This document shows positions 1 through 8,594 of a DNA stretch of 64,000 nucleotides, piece after piece (position 1 is the stretch's first letter; every line of letters begins with the position of its first letter). The position numbers and the translations under genes are program-made. The notes beneath the pieces are model-generated. The model searched no databases. It worked only from the letters and a program-made list of their open reading frames with translations, and was not told the origin of the DNA. Source of the DNA: Photobacterium jeanii (GTDB lineage: Bacteria; Pseudomonadota; Gammaproteobacteria; Enterobacterales; Vibrionaceae); contig NZ_LVHF01000012.1 in assembly GCF_001650345.1 (NCBI RefSeq), positions 310,001 to 374,000 on the forward strand, given 5' to 3'.

Positions 1-163
1 ATATCTTTACTTTGCTTTACCGCGCTTTTACCTACTACTTGGTACTTTATAGACATGTTCAAGAGCAAAGGATAACTCAAAACCTAAACCTCTGAGCAAA
101 GAATAATCAGGGTGAAATCGTTTATCACCCAGTAATAATCCCCAAACAACGAAGGGTTTCACT

Positions 164-469
164 ATGAAAAAGTCTAATATCGTACTCACATCAATGCTTA
201 TTGCTTTCTCTTCAATGTCTTTTGCAGGCATGAAAGTAGTTGACTCACAAAATGGAGCGTGGGTAACAGTGACGGATAATGGAAAGCCTGTAGCGGATGC
301 AGTTGTTAAAGCAACAAATGTTGCACAAAGCCAAGCTGAGTATAAAACAAACGAGAAAGGACGCGTGTTTATTCCGTTAACAATGAATGCTTCAAAAGCT
401 GTGAAATATAAAGCGGTAACACCAGAGGGTAAAGAGTTCGGTCGTTTTGCATTCCACGGCAAAAGCTAA
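164..469 (+). CDS. small exported protein of unknown function (101 aa)
   Basis: The protein is 101 aa. It has a clear Sec signal peptide (lysines at 2-3, a hydrophobic core, and a likely cut after SFA near residue 21). The rest is short and beta-rich, with phrases such as DNGKPVADAVVKA and TNEKGRVFIPL that resemble the Ig-like carboxypeptidase-regulatory or surface-adhesin fold. It has no cysteines or catalytic motif, so a structural or ligand-binding periplasmic role is the most that can be inferred. A GAAGGG Shine-Dalgarno lies 7 bases before the ATG. The gene stands alone and is followed by a strong terminator. The function is unknown. The long opposite-strand frame here is only a shadow. 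Confidence 0.75.
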   Translation: MKKSNIVLTSMLIAFSSMSFAGMKVVDSQNGAWVTVTDNGKPVADAVVKATNVAQSQAEYKTNEKGRVFIPLTMNASKAVKYKAVTPEGKEFGRFAFHGKS

Positions 470-519
470 GCCTAGTTTTGGTAATCAAAGTTAGCATTTA
501 ATGGATAATCATTATCTAT

Positions 520-550
520 CGCCATAGCAGTCTTGCTATGGCGTTTGTGT
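520..550 (+). terminator. rho-independent terminator
   Basis: A perfect 10-bp stem (CGCCATAGCA / TGCTATGGCG) with a 4-base loop is followed by TTTGTGTTT. It ends the small exported protein gene, and the next gene starts only about 15 bases further on. Confidence 0.8.
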
Positions 551-562
551 TTGTGGTGATAA

Positions 563-1018
563 ATGAAAACGAGTCAAATAATGCGCCTCGTTCGTCCACT
601 ATCGAATTTACGTGAAGTGGCGACAGGGATAGTTGTAGTTAGTTTTGCCTATAGCGTTAAGTTTGTTTACGAGCTGGACTATACCCAACTGATAGTCAAT
701 CAAGTGTTGATACCATGGAATGGTCTGATCAAAGAATCTCCTGAGTGTTTAATCTGTTTTATACGCATGGCATTAATGTATGTGGTACTCACACAATTGG
801 TCAGCTTAGCTACAAGGATAGGGTACAAATGGCTTCAGAAGTGGTATCTATCCCCAATATGGATAAGAGAGGCTGAGCTCAGTAACGCTTTGATAAACAC
901 GAGCATTTATTTTGTTACAGGTATAATGATCTGGCTTGATTATGATGTTCAGCTCCTACGTGATTTTTATTTGGTGATAATACCGGCAGTGCAGAGTGTG
1001 ATTCACTGTAGTCGCTAA
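563..1018 (+). CDS. hypothetical inner-membrane protein (151 aa)
   Basis: I do not recognise this 151-aa protein. It shows about four hydrophobic stretches, near residues 21-36, 60-85, 105-122 and 132-147, separated by basic loops (RIGYKWLQKW). This fits a small multi-pass inner-membrane protein. The length and basic cytoplasmic loops are loosely like the PsiE or phosphate-starvation-inducible membrane families, but the match is not strong enough to name it. There is no good Shine-Dalgarno before the ATG, and the start lies directly behind the terminator hairpin of the previous gene, so expression may be low. Confidence 0.5.
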   Translation: MKTSQIMRLVRPLSNLREVATGIVVVSFAYSVKFVYELDYTQLIVNQVLIPWNGLIKESPECLICFIRMALMYVVLTQLVSLATRIGYKWLQKWYLSPIWIREAELSNALINTSIYFVTGIMIWLDYDVQLLRDFYLVIIPAVQSVIHCSR

Positions 1019-1134
1019 TTAAACAAGCCCTGACTTTTGTTTAGCGATTTTATGACCAAACGTATTGTGATGATGATGCGGTCTATGTTTCTATGTGATG
1101 GTACATTAATAATAACTAGGATATACCCACTTAC

Positions 1135-1236
1135 ATGATCGCATTCATTGCTTTCTTATTGTTTCTTTATTTCTTTGGCGATGCTTTTATTTCAATCGCT
1201 ATTATCATTGCTCTAATTTGGTACTTTGGCGGTTAG
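1135..1236 (+). CDS. possible 33-aa hydrophobic small protein
   Basis: A short frame starts at the ATG at 1135 and ends at the TAG at 1234. The 33-residue product is almost entirely hydrophobic and aromatic (IAFIAFLLFLYFF, then IAIIIALIWYF), which is typical of a single-pass small membrane protein. A weak AGG lies about 14 bases upstream, and a strong terminator begins 10 bases after the stop. That terminator is what one expects of a small transcription unit. The frame is too short to be certain and has no recognised homologue. Confidence 0.4.
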   Translation: MIAFIAFLLFLYFFGDAFISIAIIIALIWYFGG

Positions 1237-1245
1237 CCATGTGAA

Positions 1246-1285
1246 AAAGCCACGGTTACAAATAACCGTGGCTTTATAGTTTTGA
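1246..1285 (+). terminator. bidirectional terminator
   Basis: A perfect 13-bp stem (AAAGCCACGGTTA / TAACCGTGGCTTT) has a 4-base loop, with A-rich sequence on the left and T-rich sequence on the right. It can end the small frame on the plus strand and the converging 212-aa gene on the minus strand. Confidence 0.85.
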
Positions 1286-1308
1286 CCGTAATTGAAAGCT
1301 ATAAATAA

Positions 1309-1947
1309 TTAAAGATACTCAGTCTTTTTAAATGCTAAATCATTTAAACTTACGCTGTCGATGCTTTTATAGTTAAGACGATAGGTTTGTTTAGTGTTTA
1401 ACGCGATTAAATCGTGTTGCTGCAGAATATCGATCACTTCACTGTCAAAACTGTCGTCGCCTACATTGGTCGGTTTGGCTTCAATATAGTTGCCACTGAT
1501 TTGCCAATTTCCTGTCTCGGAATAACGAAAATAGATAGATTTTGCTTTTTTGCTGGTCATCGTGATCAGAGTAACTTTCTGATACTGATTGTTGGGCAAA
1601 AACACCATTTGGCTTGATTTATAGACATCGTAAATAATCGACGAAGCAAGCACGGGTTTATTCGCCTCTTTTCTCGCTTGCTCTTGGTTAACCTTGTTTG
1701 GTGCCATTACAGTTTCAATTCTGTTGTAGGTCGTCGCTTGCCAAGTTTTACTGGTTAGAATTTGGCGATTGATTAGCTCTTGTGGAAAAAAAGCATAACA
1801 AGCGCCAATCACCATACTTGAGATTGCCAGAGGCTTAATTGCAGAGACAATCTGGTCTTTTATTGTTGTTTTTGTGGTGTTCACGGAAGCGTGCTTACTG
1901 GCTGTATAGTATTGATAGGTATGTTTTGTCATTGTGAGAAGGTCCAT
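1309..1947 (-). CDS. hypothetical single-pass membrane-anchored protein (212 aa)
   Basis: I do not recognise this protein. The first 35 residues are polar and basic, a single hydrophobic helix follows at about 36-56 (AIKPLAISSMVIGACYAFF), and the remaining ~155 residues are soluble and lysine/threonine rich. This suggests a type II inner-membrane protein with a periplasmic domain. Two starts are possible: the ATG at 1947, or an internal ATG five codons later at 1932. Neither has a good ribosome site. It is monocistronic, with the shared bidirectional terminator downstream. Confidence 0.6.
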   Translation of the reverse strand: MDLLTMTKHTYQYYTASKHASVNTTKTTIKDQIVSAIKPLAISSMVIGACYAFFPQELINRQILTSKTWQATTYNRIETVMAPNKVNQEQARKEANKPVLASSIIYDVYKSSQMVFLPNNQYQKVTLITMTSKKAKSIYFRYSETGNWQISGNYIEAKPTNVGDDSFDSEVIDILQQHDLIALNTKQTYRLNYKSIDSVSLNDLAFKKTEYL

Positions 1948-2177
1948 CTAACGTGACAAAATAGATGCTATTAATATATTTGTTAGGCGGTAAATTTAGG
2001 GTAAAACGCAGAGCGAGAAAGCAACGAAATGAACCTAGAATGTCGCAATAATTTCGTATGGTGCAGGCTAGGTAAGCTCAGTTGTACCAGTGGCAACTGA
2101 GCTTGATATAAAGAAATGAATCAGAGGTATGTTTGGCTGGGTATCAGTTAATAGGTATCAGCCAATTTGTTAGCGTG

Positions 2178-3104
2178 TTAGCTCGCGCTCCACATTTGCT
2201 TACCTGTACGTTGGAAGTTGTAACCGCCAAGCTGATCGCCACGCATTTGCACTTCTGGGCTTTCAAGTTGCTGCATCAATTGCTGCTGTAGCGTACGGAA
2301 GTAAATGTTCTTTGGAATGACTAATTCGAACGCTTCACGACTCAGTGGAATAAAACCAAGACCAAACTCGCCCGCGGTACTTTGGCTGGCACAACCAACA
2401 TCGGCATGACCACGTGCAATCGCAGACGCCAATTCACGCTCTGAGTTACACACTGTGTTACCTAAATCGGCAGGGGTCAGCATATCTAAGTTAAACGCAT
2501 GGGTATGAAGCCACTCTTCAAGAGCTCGCATACTGCCTGCGCCTTCTTGACGAAGCACCCAGCGCCAGCGAGGCGAAAGCAAGTCAGTTGTTGATAGCGT
2601 TTGTTTCTCAACTTGCTCTGCGATCTTTTGACTTACGACCAACCCTTGTTGGCGCTCGAAAGCGTGGACTAATACCCAGTTTTTATGACCCGGATATTGT
2701 TGCAGCAGTGCAGGGTGACGAAGCCCTGATTCTTCTACATTACCCCAGTGAATAGCACACATATCAACATGACCTTTACTCAGCATGGCTAAGCCTTGAC
2801 GTGTGCCAGTTGAGGTGTAACCAACAAGCGCAGTGCTACCTAGCTGATTGGCCATTTTTCCAATGATCATTTGAAGTAGAGGATCGTCTGAACCTGCAAT
2901 CAACAAGCGATCGTTTTGCACGCCATTATTGCAAGATTCCAGTAACCACTTATCAAGCATTGCCTTAGGGAAAAGCCATTTACCAGTAATTTTGGTACAA
3001 GGCAGTAAGCCGTCGTTAGCAAGGGCGTAGACTTTCTTTTCGTTTAAATCTAAATATTCTGCTACTTGTTTGGCATTCATGAACTCAGGGAAGCTAGCAC
3101 TCAT
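2178..3104 (-). CDS. helix-turn-helix regulator with substrate-binding-like domain
   Basis: Residues 8-55 form a MerR/excisionase-type DNA-binding helix-turn-helix (NAKQVAEYLDL, then KWLFPKAMLDKWL). Residues ~65-300 look like the periplasmic-binding-protein fold used as a cytoplasmic sensor, the PF12727 type. This architecture is seen in molybdate, tungstate and formate-dehydrogenase regulators. Its ATG overlaps the fdhD stop as ATGA, so the two are translationally coupled and cotranscribed. A good AGGTGA site lies inside the end of fdhD. The inferred role is ligand-responsive (possibly oxyanion or molybdenum-cofactor related) control of the neighbouring formate dehydrogenase locus. The ligand cannot be read from the sequence. 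Confidence 0.8.
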   Translation of the reverse strand: MSASFPEFMNAKQVAEYLDLNEKKVYALANDGLLPCTKITGKWLFPKAMLDKWLLESCNNGVQNDRLLIAGSDDPLLQMIIGKMANQLGSTALVGYTSTGTRQGLAMLSKGHVDMCAIHWGNVEESGLRHPALLQQYPGHKNWVLVHAFERQQGLVVSQKIAEQVEKQTLSTTDLLSPRWRWVLRQEGAGSMRALEEWLHTHAFNLDMLTPADLGNTVCNSERELASAIARGHADVGCASQSTAGEFGLGFIPLSREAFELVIPKNIYFRTLQQQLMQQLESPEVQMRGDQLGGYNFQRTGKQMWSAS

Positions 3105-3997
3105 TGTTGTTCACCTGATGTATCACTCGCACGCTTGGAGTCTTTCAGTTTGAAGCCTTTGGCTTGCTCATCAAGATTACCTTTAATATCAAGCACAAGG
3201 TTTTGCATGCCGTTATAGACTTGGAAACGATGACCTTTGGCGCGAGCAATCATAGTAATACCGAGTTTTTGCGCTAGTTCGTATCCCATTTGAGTCGCAC
3301 CAGAGCGAGAAAGGAGGATAGGGATCCCCATTTGGGCGACTTTAATGACCATCTCAGACGTTAGGCGACCTGTGGTATAGAAAATCTTGTCTTCACCTGT
3401 TTCTCCAGCCATCCACAATTCGCCAGCAAGAGTATCCACCGCATTGTGGCGACCTACATCTTCAACAAACGACATGATTTCTGTGCCTTTACATACGGCG
3501 CAGCCATGAACGGCACCTGCAGCTTTATAGGTTTCGTTGTGATGAGTCAGCGCTTCAAGCAAACCGTAGAGTTGAGATTGAGGTAGTTTTGGCTGAGGAA
3601 GAGTTACGCCTTCAAGCTTTTTCATTACATTGCCAAACATGGTGCCTTGACCACAGCCAGACGTTACTGTCTTCTTTTCAAGCTTTTGCGCTAGGTTGTC
3701 GGTGTTCTCTTTGGTAATTACGGCAGCTGAGTTGGTATCCCAATCAATAATTACAGATTCAATGGAGTCCAAGTCGGAAATAAAGCCTTGGTTTTTCAGA
3801 TATCCCAATACCAGCGCGGCAGGGCGCTCACCCAGTGTCATCAATGTCACGACTTCGACCCAGTTCAAGTACACAGTCAGTGGATGTTCGCAGGCGATTT
3901 CTTTGGTCATCATATCGCCGTATTCATCCATGATATCGACTGTCATCGTCTGTTTAACGGCTGCGTTGGTTTTAATAATCTTCGGCAACGGGTTCAT
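3101..3997 (-). CDS. fdhD: FdhD, sulfurtransferase for formate dehydrogenase
   Basis: FdhD passes sulfur from IscS to the Mo-bisMGD cofactor of formate dehydrogenase, which activates the enzyme in the cytoplasm. Family signatures are visible: a TSGCGQGTM loop with Cys115, then VEDVGRHNAVD, then TTGRLTSEMV. I chose the ATG at 3997 (298 aa), because it has an AGGA six to seven bases upstream. A longer version would need a TTG start at 4051. Oddly, the E. coli loop carries a CxxC pair, but here the second cysteine is replaced (CGQG). A separate CxxC (Cys166, Cys169) occurs just before the VEDVGRH motif. Its stop overlaps the downstream regulator. Confidence 0.93.
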   Translation of the reverse strand: MNPLPKIIKTNAAVKQTMTVDIMDEYGDMMTKEIACEHPLTVYLNWVEVVTLMTLGERPAALVLGYLKNQGFISDLDSIESVIIDWDTNSAAVITKENTDNLAQKLEKKTVTSGCGQGTMFGNVMKKLEGVTLPQPKLPQSQLYGLLEALTHHNETYKAAGAVHGCAVCKGTEIMSFVEDVGRHNAVDTLAGELWMAGETGEDKIFYTTGRLTSEMVIKVAQMGIPILLSRSGATQMGYELAQKLGITMIARAKGHRFQVYNGMQNLVLDIKGNLDEQAKGFKLKDSKRASDTSGEQQ

Positions 3998-4465
3998 AGG
4001 TATCCTGTTTGGGTATGAGGGCTCTGGGTTGTGACTGACGGAACGCGACAATTTGAATTATAAAATAGAGTGCTTATTCAAATTTGTCGCGCTGTTTATG
4101 CGGCAAAAAGACGTAATGCGTCTATTCTCTACTAATGCGCCTGCTTTCTCGTCAAGTCGTAATCACCTTAGTTATGGATCTATTTGTAACTATTAGTTAT
4201 TGATCTATAAGGTGATAATGATTTTGTCATTACAACAAAAACATCTTTAAAACGTGCGTCCATAGACTTTAGCAAGGATTGTTCCAACCTTATAATGCCA
4301 GGGAATTATATTCCTTGTTTTTTATAAGTGTATAAGTTGGTCTGATAATTGCTATACCTGTAGCAAAATACTGAGTCTGTCGCAGCATGTTTCTTCTCTA
4401 ACTGCACTTACTCGTATCGTAGTAGCTAATGCATTCACAATGATAGCTAGGGAAAAGGAGTAAAT
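3998..4465. other. divergent intergenic region of the formate dehydrogenase locus
   Basis: This 468-bp AT-rich stretch separates fdhD (minus) from the DUF3305 gene (plus) and must hold both promoters. Several TTATTGATCTATAAGG-like AT-rich blocks lie around 4195-4215, but I could not find a convincing FNR box or sigma-70 pair. No gene was seen. Confidence 0.5.
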
Positions 4466-4918
4466 GTGCCTGAACTGAATAAGAATGAATCACTGTGGCC
4501 TATCGCATTCCGATTAGTTTCCGAAGAAAAGCAGGTCGGACGTTGGTCTACTTTGTCATGGTCTATTGAAGATGTTGCTTTGCATGAAGAGCATCGCGCT
4601 GAAGACAGTCATGTATTGCCTTTAGAACTGTATCGCGACGAGCGTTCGGATTACCGATTTAACTTAAGTTCGCGTGATCCGCATTTATTCATTGTTTGTG
4701 AAGAAGAAGACGAGCAATTAAAGCCCGTTCAAATTACTGCGGCTCAAGCGGTCGCAGCAAGTTATATGGACGGTGATTACCAAGTTCTTCACATCAAAAC
4801 GCCTTTACCTGTTCAAGCATGGATGGAAGCTTTCATTGGTCGACATGGTGAGTTGATCGAGAGCAAACGCAAGAAATGCAAAAACAAACAAGGCAAAGGT
4901 CGTTCAAGTGGCAACTAA
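4466..4918 (+). CDS. DUF3305 family protein, formate dehydrogenase accessory
   Basis: This 150-aa protein starts with GTG, with an AAGGAG site eight bases upstream. It contains the DUF3305 features (FRLVSEEKQVGRWS near residues 17-30, and a basic C-terminus). DUF3305 and DUF3306 proteins are found almost only beside Fdh clusters and are assumed to help maturation or assembly, but no biochemical function is established as far as I know. Its 3' end overlaps the next gene by 11 bases, which indicates translational coupling. Confidence 0.8.
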   Translation: MPELNKNESLWPIAFRLVSEEKQVGRWSTLSWSIEDVALHEEHRAEDSHVLPLELYRDERSDYRFNLSSRDPHLFIVCEEEDEQLKPVQITAAQAVAASYMDGDYQVLHIKTPLPVQAWMEAFIGRHGELIESKRKKCKNKQGKGRSSGN

Positions 4919-5714
4919 CTTTTTTCAACGTTGGTCGAGTCGAAAACTATCGGCTCGCCAAGAGAATGTTGAACAGGTTCAAGAAGATGTAATCGCATCT
5001 GACTTGAATGAAACAAGCGTCGATTTACCAAGCGCGGATGGTGAAAGCCAAGCGATGGCTCAAACCAACACCTTAGAGGCGGCGGTTGAGAGTGAAGCGA
5101 TTGTTGAAACGCAGATTGATAGCGACGGTGTTATTCAAGAGTCTGAGCTTTCAGATGAAGCACCTTCTTTAAATGATGTCGAGAAAGTGAACTATCAGTC
5201 TGGCGCAGCTGCATTTCTTAAACAAGGGGTTGAGAAATCCGTTAAGAAAGCAGCACTGCGTAAGTTGTTTCATTCAGATGAGTTTAACTATATCAGTGAC
5301 ATGGACGATCACACGGAAGATTTCTCAAATGTACCTAAACTTGATACGTCAGTTGTTAAGCAATTACGTAATTGGGTGAATGAAGCAGCTGAGAAAGTAG
5401 AAGCACTAGCAGAAACCGATGTAGATAACGCATCAACTTCAGCAACGGCTTCTGCGCAAACGGACACTTTGGGCCAAACAAGTTTGGAGGTTGGCACAGA
5501 AGCCAATCTGCAAACGGGTGTTGAAACATCAATCCCTACCGAGGTTACTCAAACACAAGCTGCAAATGAAATAGGTCAAATTGATCAACAAGCAGCGGGT
5601 GAGGGTAACCATACTGATGCCAAGACACGTTTAGCACAAAATACCGAGACAGATTCGATTGATGAGTCTGCTCAAGCATCACTTAAAGAGAGTGATGAAG
5701 TAAAACACGCTTAA
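4908..5714 (+). CDS. DUF3306 family protein, formate dehydrogenase accessory
   Basis: This 268-aa protein uses a GTG start that lies inside the end of the DUF3305 gene. It opens with the family motif NFFQRWSSRK. Its central conserved block (LRKLFHSDEFNYISDMDDH, about residues 115-135) is typical of DUF3306. The flanking regions are acidic, rich in Ala, Thr, Gln and Glu, and probably disordered. Together with DUF3305 it forms the accessory pair of the Vibrio-type fdh cluster. The function is unproven. After the stop there is only a weak inverted repeat (CTTAACTT / AAGTTAAG, 5710-5736). Confidence 0.8.
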   Translation: MATNFFQRWSSRKLSARQENVEQVQEDVIASDLNETSVDLPSADGESQAMAQTNTLEAAVESEAIVETQIDSDGVIQESELSDEAPSLNDVEKVNYQSGAAAFLKQGVEKSVKKAALRKLFHSDEFNYISDMDDHTEDFSNVPKLDTSVVKQLRNWVNEAAEKVEALAETDVDNASTSATASAQTDTLGQTSLEVGTEANLQTGVETSIPTEVTQTQAANEIGQIDQQAAGEGNHTDAKTRLAQNTETDSIDESAQASLKESDEVKHA

Positions 5715-5999
5715 CTTGATAGCGAAAAAAGTTAAGTAAAAACAGTACTGGGACAAAAAGGGAAAAATACCCTTAAAAATAAGCGGGACATTTTGGCGCA
5801 TACGGATGCATAGCAAGAGACAAAATGTCTCACGCACTATCCGCCCAAATCTCCCCTTCAGACTTTAGTTCCTTTTAGGTCATTTTATTCCGTTAAAAGT
5901 TGGATCGGTTATTGCTCTTATACAGAGCGAAGGTTGATAAATTTGTAATTTAACCTTCAATCGGCATCCACTAGCGGTGACGAGTACACAGGAATAAGA

Positions 6000-7667
6000 A
6001 TGTTAAAAAGTACACTTGAAGCACTAGCAACCAAAGATCAACACGCGACAGCTCGTCTTGCTGCTGTAACTGGCACAGTTGAGTTGGCGAACTTGATTCC
6101 ACCGACGGTTTCTTACGAGAGCCGCGGAAATCTTTTGATCATTGGTGAGCAGGCAACAATTACAGCATTGGCAAATCAATTCTCAGCACTTAATTCAGTG
6201 ACGCTTCTGGCGACTGAAAAATCAGCGACCGCTGAAAAAGTTGAGAACCTGTTCTTTAGCCAAGCGGTGTCAGTAAAAGGTTACCTTGGTGCGTTTGAAG
6301 TAATGTGTCGTGTAGACGGAACAATTACAGATACCCAAGTAAACCTAGCTACTGTTGCACTTGGTCGTAATAGCTTTGATATCGTTCTTGATATGACTGC
6401 AGAAGGCGTTGTGGATACTGAAATCCCAGCTCCTGGTTATTACGCAGCAGGTCGAGGTCGTGCTGTTGTTGCTGATTTGGTGGAAGAACTTCCTGCTATG
6501 GTAGGTACGTTTGATAAACCAAAATATTTCCGTTTGAATCCTGACATTTGTGCTCATTCATCTCGTGGTGTGAGTGGTTGTGATCGTTGTGTTGATGCTT
6601 GTCCTGCTGGTGCACTTACCAGTAATGGTCATGCTATCGAGATCAATCCGTATTTGTGTCAAGGGGTAGGGACGTGTGCAACGGCTTGTCCAACTGAAGC
6701 GATCAGTTATGCATTACCAGATCCTGATAACACGCAACATTTTGTGTTTCGCCTTTTAGAGCGTTATCAGGCAGAAGGTGGCGAGAAGCCTACTATTCTG
6801 TTTTACGGTAACCGTGATGAGCAAGCAGTTGTTAATGCGCTTTCAACACTTCCTTCTACTGTGATTCCAGTTGCTTTAGAAGAACTGGCAACAGTGGGTG
6901 TGGATACTTGGTTTAGTGCATTAGCTTACGGCGCCCATCAAGTTCTTTTGGCTACGAATACGGCTTACATTCCAGCAACGATTGATCGTGTTCTGGCTGA
7001 TGAAATCTCAATTGCGCAAGCCTTCTTGACGGAATTGGGTTATGACGCTGATCGTATTTGTCTGTTTGATTTTGCTGATGCAGAGAACTTCACAGCATAT
7101 GACGCTGCGTTGATCCCAGCGGAACAAACACGTTTTGAAGGTACAAAACGCGACAAATTATTCGCGGCTCTGAATCTGCTAACACAAGCGGCTGAGGTTA
7201 AACCAACACGCTCTGAACTTCCTGCTAATGCGCCTTTTGGCTCTGTGGAATGTCAGACGCAAGATTGTACTTTATGTATGAGTTGTGTGTCGGTTTGTCC
7301 AACTCGCGCCCTACATGCTATTGGCGATCGTCCGGGCCTTCTATTTATTGAACAAGATTGTGTGCAATGTGGCATGTGTGAAAAAGCATGTCCTGAGAAA
7401 GTGATTTCAATGAAACCGGGTTTCAATTGGGATGCTGAATCGCGTACAGAAGCCAAAGTTGTTCATGAAGAAGAGGCAGCTTGTTGTACCAATTGTGGTA
7501 AAGCTTTCGCACCTGCTTCTATGGTGAAAATGCTAACTGAAAAGTTACAAGGTCACTCGCAATTTCAAGGCGAAGCTATCCGTCGTTTATCTATGTGTGA
7601 AGACTGTCGTGTACGCGATATTTTTGCGCAGATGGAAAGCGATCCTGAAAGTCAGTTAAAGGTGTAG
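6000..7667 (+). CDS. 4Fe-4S ferredoxin-type protein of the fdh cluster (555 aa)
   Basis: The 555-aa protein carries several iron-sulfur motifs: a CDRCVDACPAGA / CQGVGTCATACP pair near residues 195-230, a second dicluster near 415-470 (CTLCMSCVSVCP, CVQCGMCEKACP), and a C-terminal cysteine group (CCTNCGKAF, CEDCR). The N-terminal part has no cysteine motif. Such proteins sit between the accessory genes and the TorD chaperone in Vibrio fdh loci. A role in passing electrons from or to formate dehydrogenase is inferred, not shown. No signal peptide is present, so it is cytoplasmic. A GAATAAGA stretch precedes the ATG, and the next gene follows after 10 bases. Confidence 0.85.
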   Translation: MLKSTLEALATKDQHATARLAAVTGTVELANLIPPTVSYESRGNLLIIGEQATITALANQFSALNSVTLLATEKSATAEKVENLFFSQAVSVKGYLGAFEVMCRVDGTITDTQVNLATVALGRNSFDIVLDMTAEGVVDTEIPAPGYYAAGRGRAVVADLVEELPAMVGTFDKPKYFRLNPDICAHSSRGVSGCDRCVDACPAGALTSNGHAIEINPYLCQGVGTCATACPTEAISYALPDPDNTQHFVFRLLERYQAEGGEKPTILFYGNRDEQAVVNALSTLPSTVIPVALEELATVGVDTWFSALAYGAHQVLLATNTAYIPATIDRVLADEISIAQAFLTELGYDADRICLFDFADAENFTAYDAALIPAEQTRFEGTKRDKLFAALNLLTQAAEVKPTRSELPANAPFGSVECQTQDCTLCMSCVSVCPTRALHAIGDRPGLLFIEQDCVQCGMCEKACPEKVISMKPGFNWDAESRTEAKVVHEEEAACCTNCGKAFAPASMVKMLTEKLQGHSQFQGEAIRRLSMCEDCRVRDIFAQMESDPESQLKV

Positions 7668-7677
7668 GCAATAACCC

Positions 7678-8265
7678 ATGGAACAACAAGTAATGCAAAA
7701 CGAAGAGACCTCCCTACGTGTAGATATTTACGGCATGCTGGCACACCTGCTGCGCCAAGCGCCTGACGAAAATATTCTTAACTGGCTCTCTACTTTAGAT
7801 GTTGCAACTCCTCAGCCTCATATTTCAGGTATGGCGGCAACTTGGCCTTTGGTGAAGTTGGCAGCTGAGAAAGCAACACCTATTTCTGTGAAGGAAGAAT
7901 ATCAAGACCTATTTATTGGTATCGGTCGTGGCGAGATCGTGCCATTTGGCTCTTGGTACCTAACAGGATCTTTGATGGAAATGCCTTTGGCACACCTTCG
8001 TCGTGATTTAGCTCAACTTGGTTTTGAGCGCGAAGAAGAAGTGAAAGAACCGGAAGACCACATTGCAGCCCTACTTGAAGTAATGGCAATGCTGGTGGAA
8101 GGGGGCGATGACCATCTACAAAAAACGTTTTTTAACCGTCATATCGCGACTTGGTTTGAACGTTTTTGTGCCGATTTAAAGTCTGCCGACAGTGCTGTGT
8201 TCTATAGCGCTATTGGTGAATTGGCTTTGCAATTTTTGACTGTAGAAAAGACACGATTTGTTTAA
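7678..8265 (+). CDS. TorD/DmsD-family molecular chaperone
   Basis: At 195 aa this all-helical cytoplasmic protein has the TorD/DmsD family size and features, notably the VPFGSWYLTG motif near residues 84-93 and the EPEDHIAALLEVM motif near 124-136. Members bind Tat signal peptides and help insert the molybdenum cofactor into redox enzymes. Placed immediately upstream of the Tat peptide gene and fdhA, it is most likely the dedicated maturation chaperone of this formate dehydrogenase. It follows the ferredoxin gene after a 10-base gap. Confidence 0.88.
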   Translation: MEQQVMQNEETSLRVDIYGMLAHLLRQAPDENILNWLSTLDVATPQPHISGMAATWPLVKLAAEKATPISVKEEYQDLFIGIGRGEIVPFGSWYLTGSLMEMPLAHLRRDLAQLGFEREEEVKEPEDHIAALLEVMAMLVEGGDDHLQKTFFNRHIATWFERFCADLKSADSAVFYSAIGELALQFLTVEKTRFV

Positions 8266-8384
8266 GTCGGAGGTGCAGGCTTAATCCTGCACTTTGCCTT
8301 GAGTGACTGAACTGTCGTCATTATAGCTATAACAAACTATCGATTGCCGCAACGTCGGACTAAACGATAAAGGAGCATGCTTCC

Positions 8385-8582
8385 ATGAGTGAGCAAAATA
8401 AACCTAATGAGGGTCGCCGCCAATTGTTGAAAAACATTGGTCTGAGCGTGGCCGCAGGTGCGGTTGTTGCGGGTACAGCAACAACAGCTAATGCGAAGGT
8501 AGAAAAGCCTGAAGCGAAAGAAACTAAAACAACTGGCTATCGCGAAACTCAACACATTCGCGACTACTACGAAACCTTGTAA
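8385..8582 (+). CDS. small Tat-targeted protein of the formate dehydrogenase region
   Basis: This 65-residue protein is little more than a twin-arginine leader (GRRQLLKNIG near residues 10-19, followed by a hydrophobic Ala/Val/Gly segment and an ANA cleavage site) plus a ~30-residue polar tail ending YYETL. It matches the known family of tiny Tat targets located next to fdhA in many proteobacteria. An AGGAG lies upstream, and fdhA begins 12 bases downstream. It may be a small subunit or export partner of FdhA; its role is not established. Confidence 0.85.
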   Translation: MSEQNKPNEGRRQLLKNIGLSVAAGAVVAGTATTANAKVEKPEAKETKTTGYRETQHIRDYYETL

Positions 8583-8594
8583 GCGGAGCATTAA

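Noticed and set aside
28-462. A 144-codon minus-strand frame over the first gene
   Set aside because: It is antisense to a gene with a signal peptide and a good ribosome site, and has no leader, motif or ribosome site of its own.
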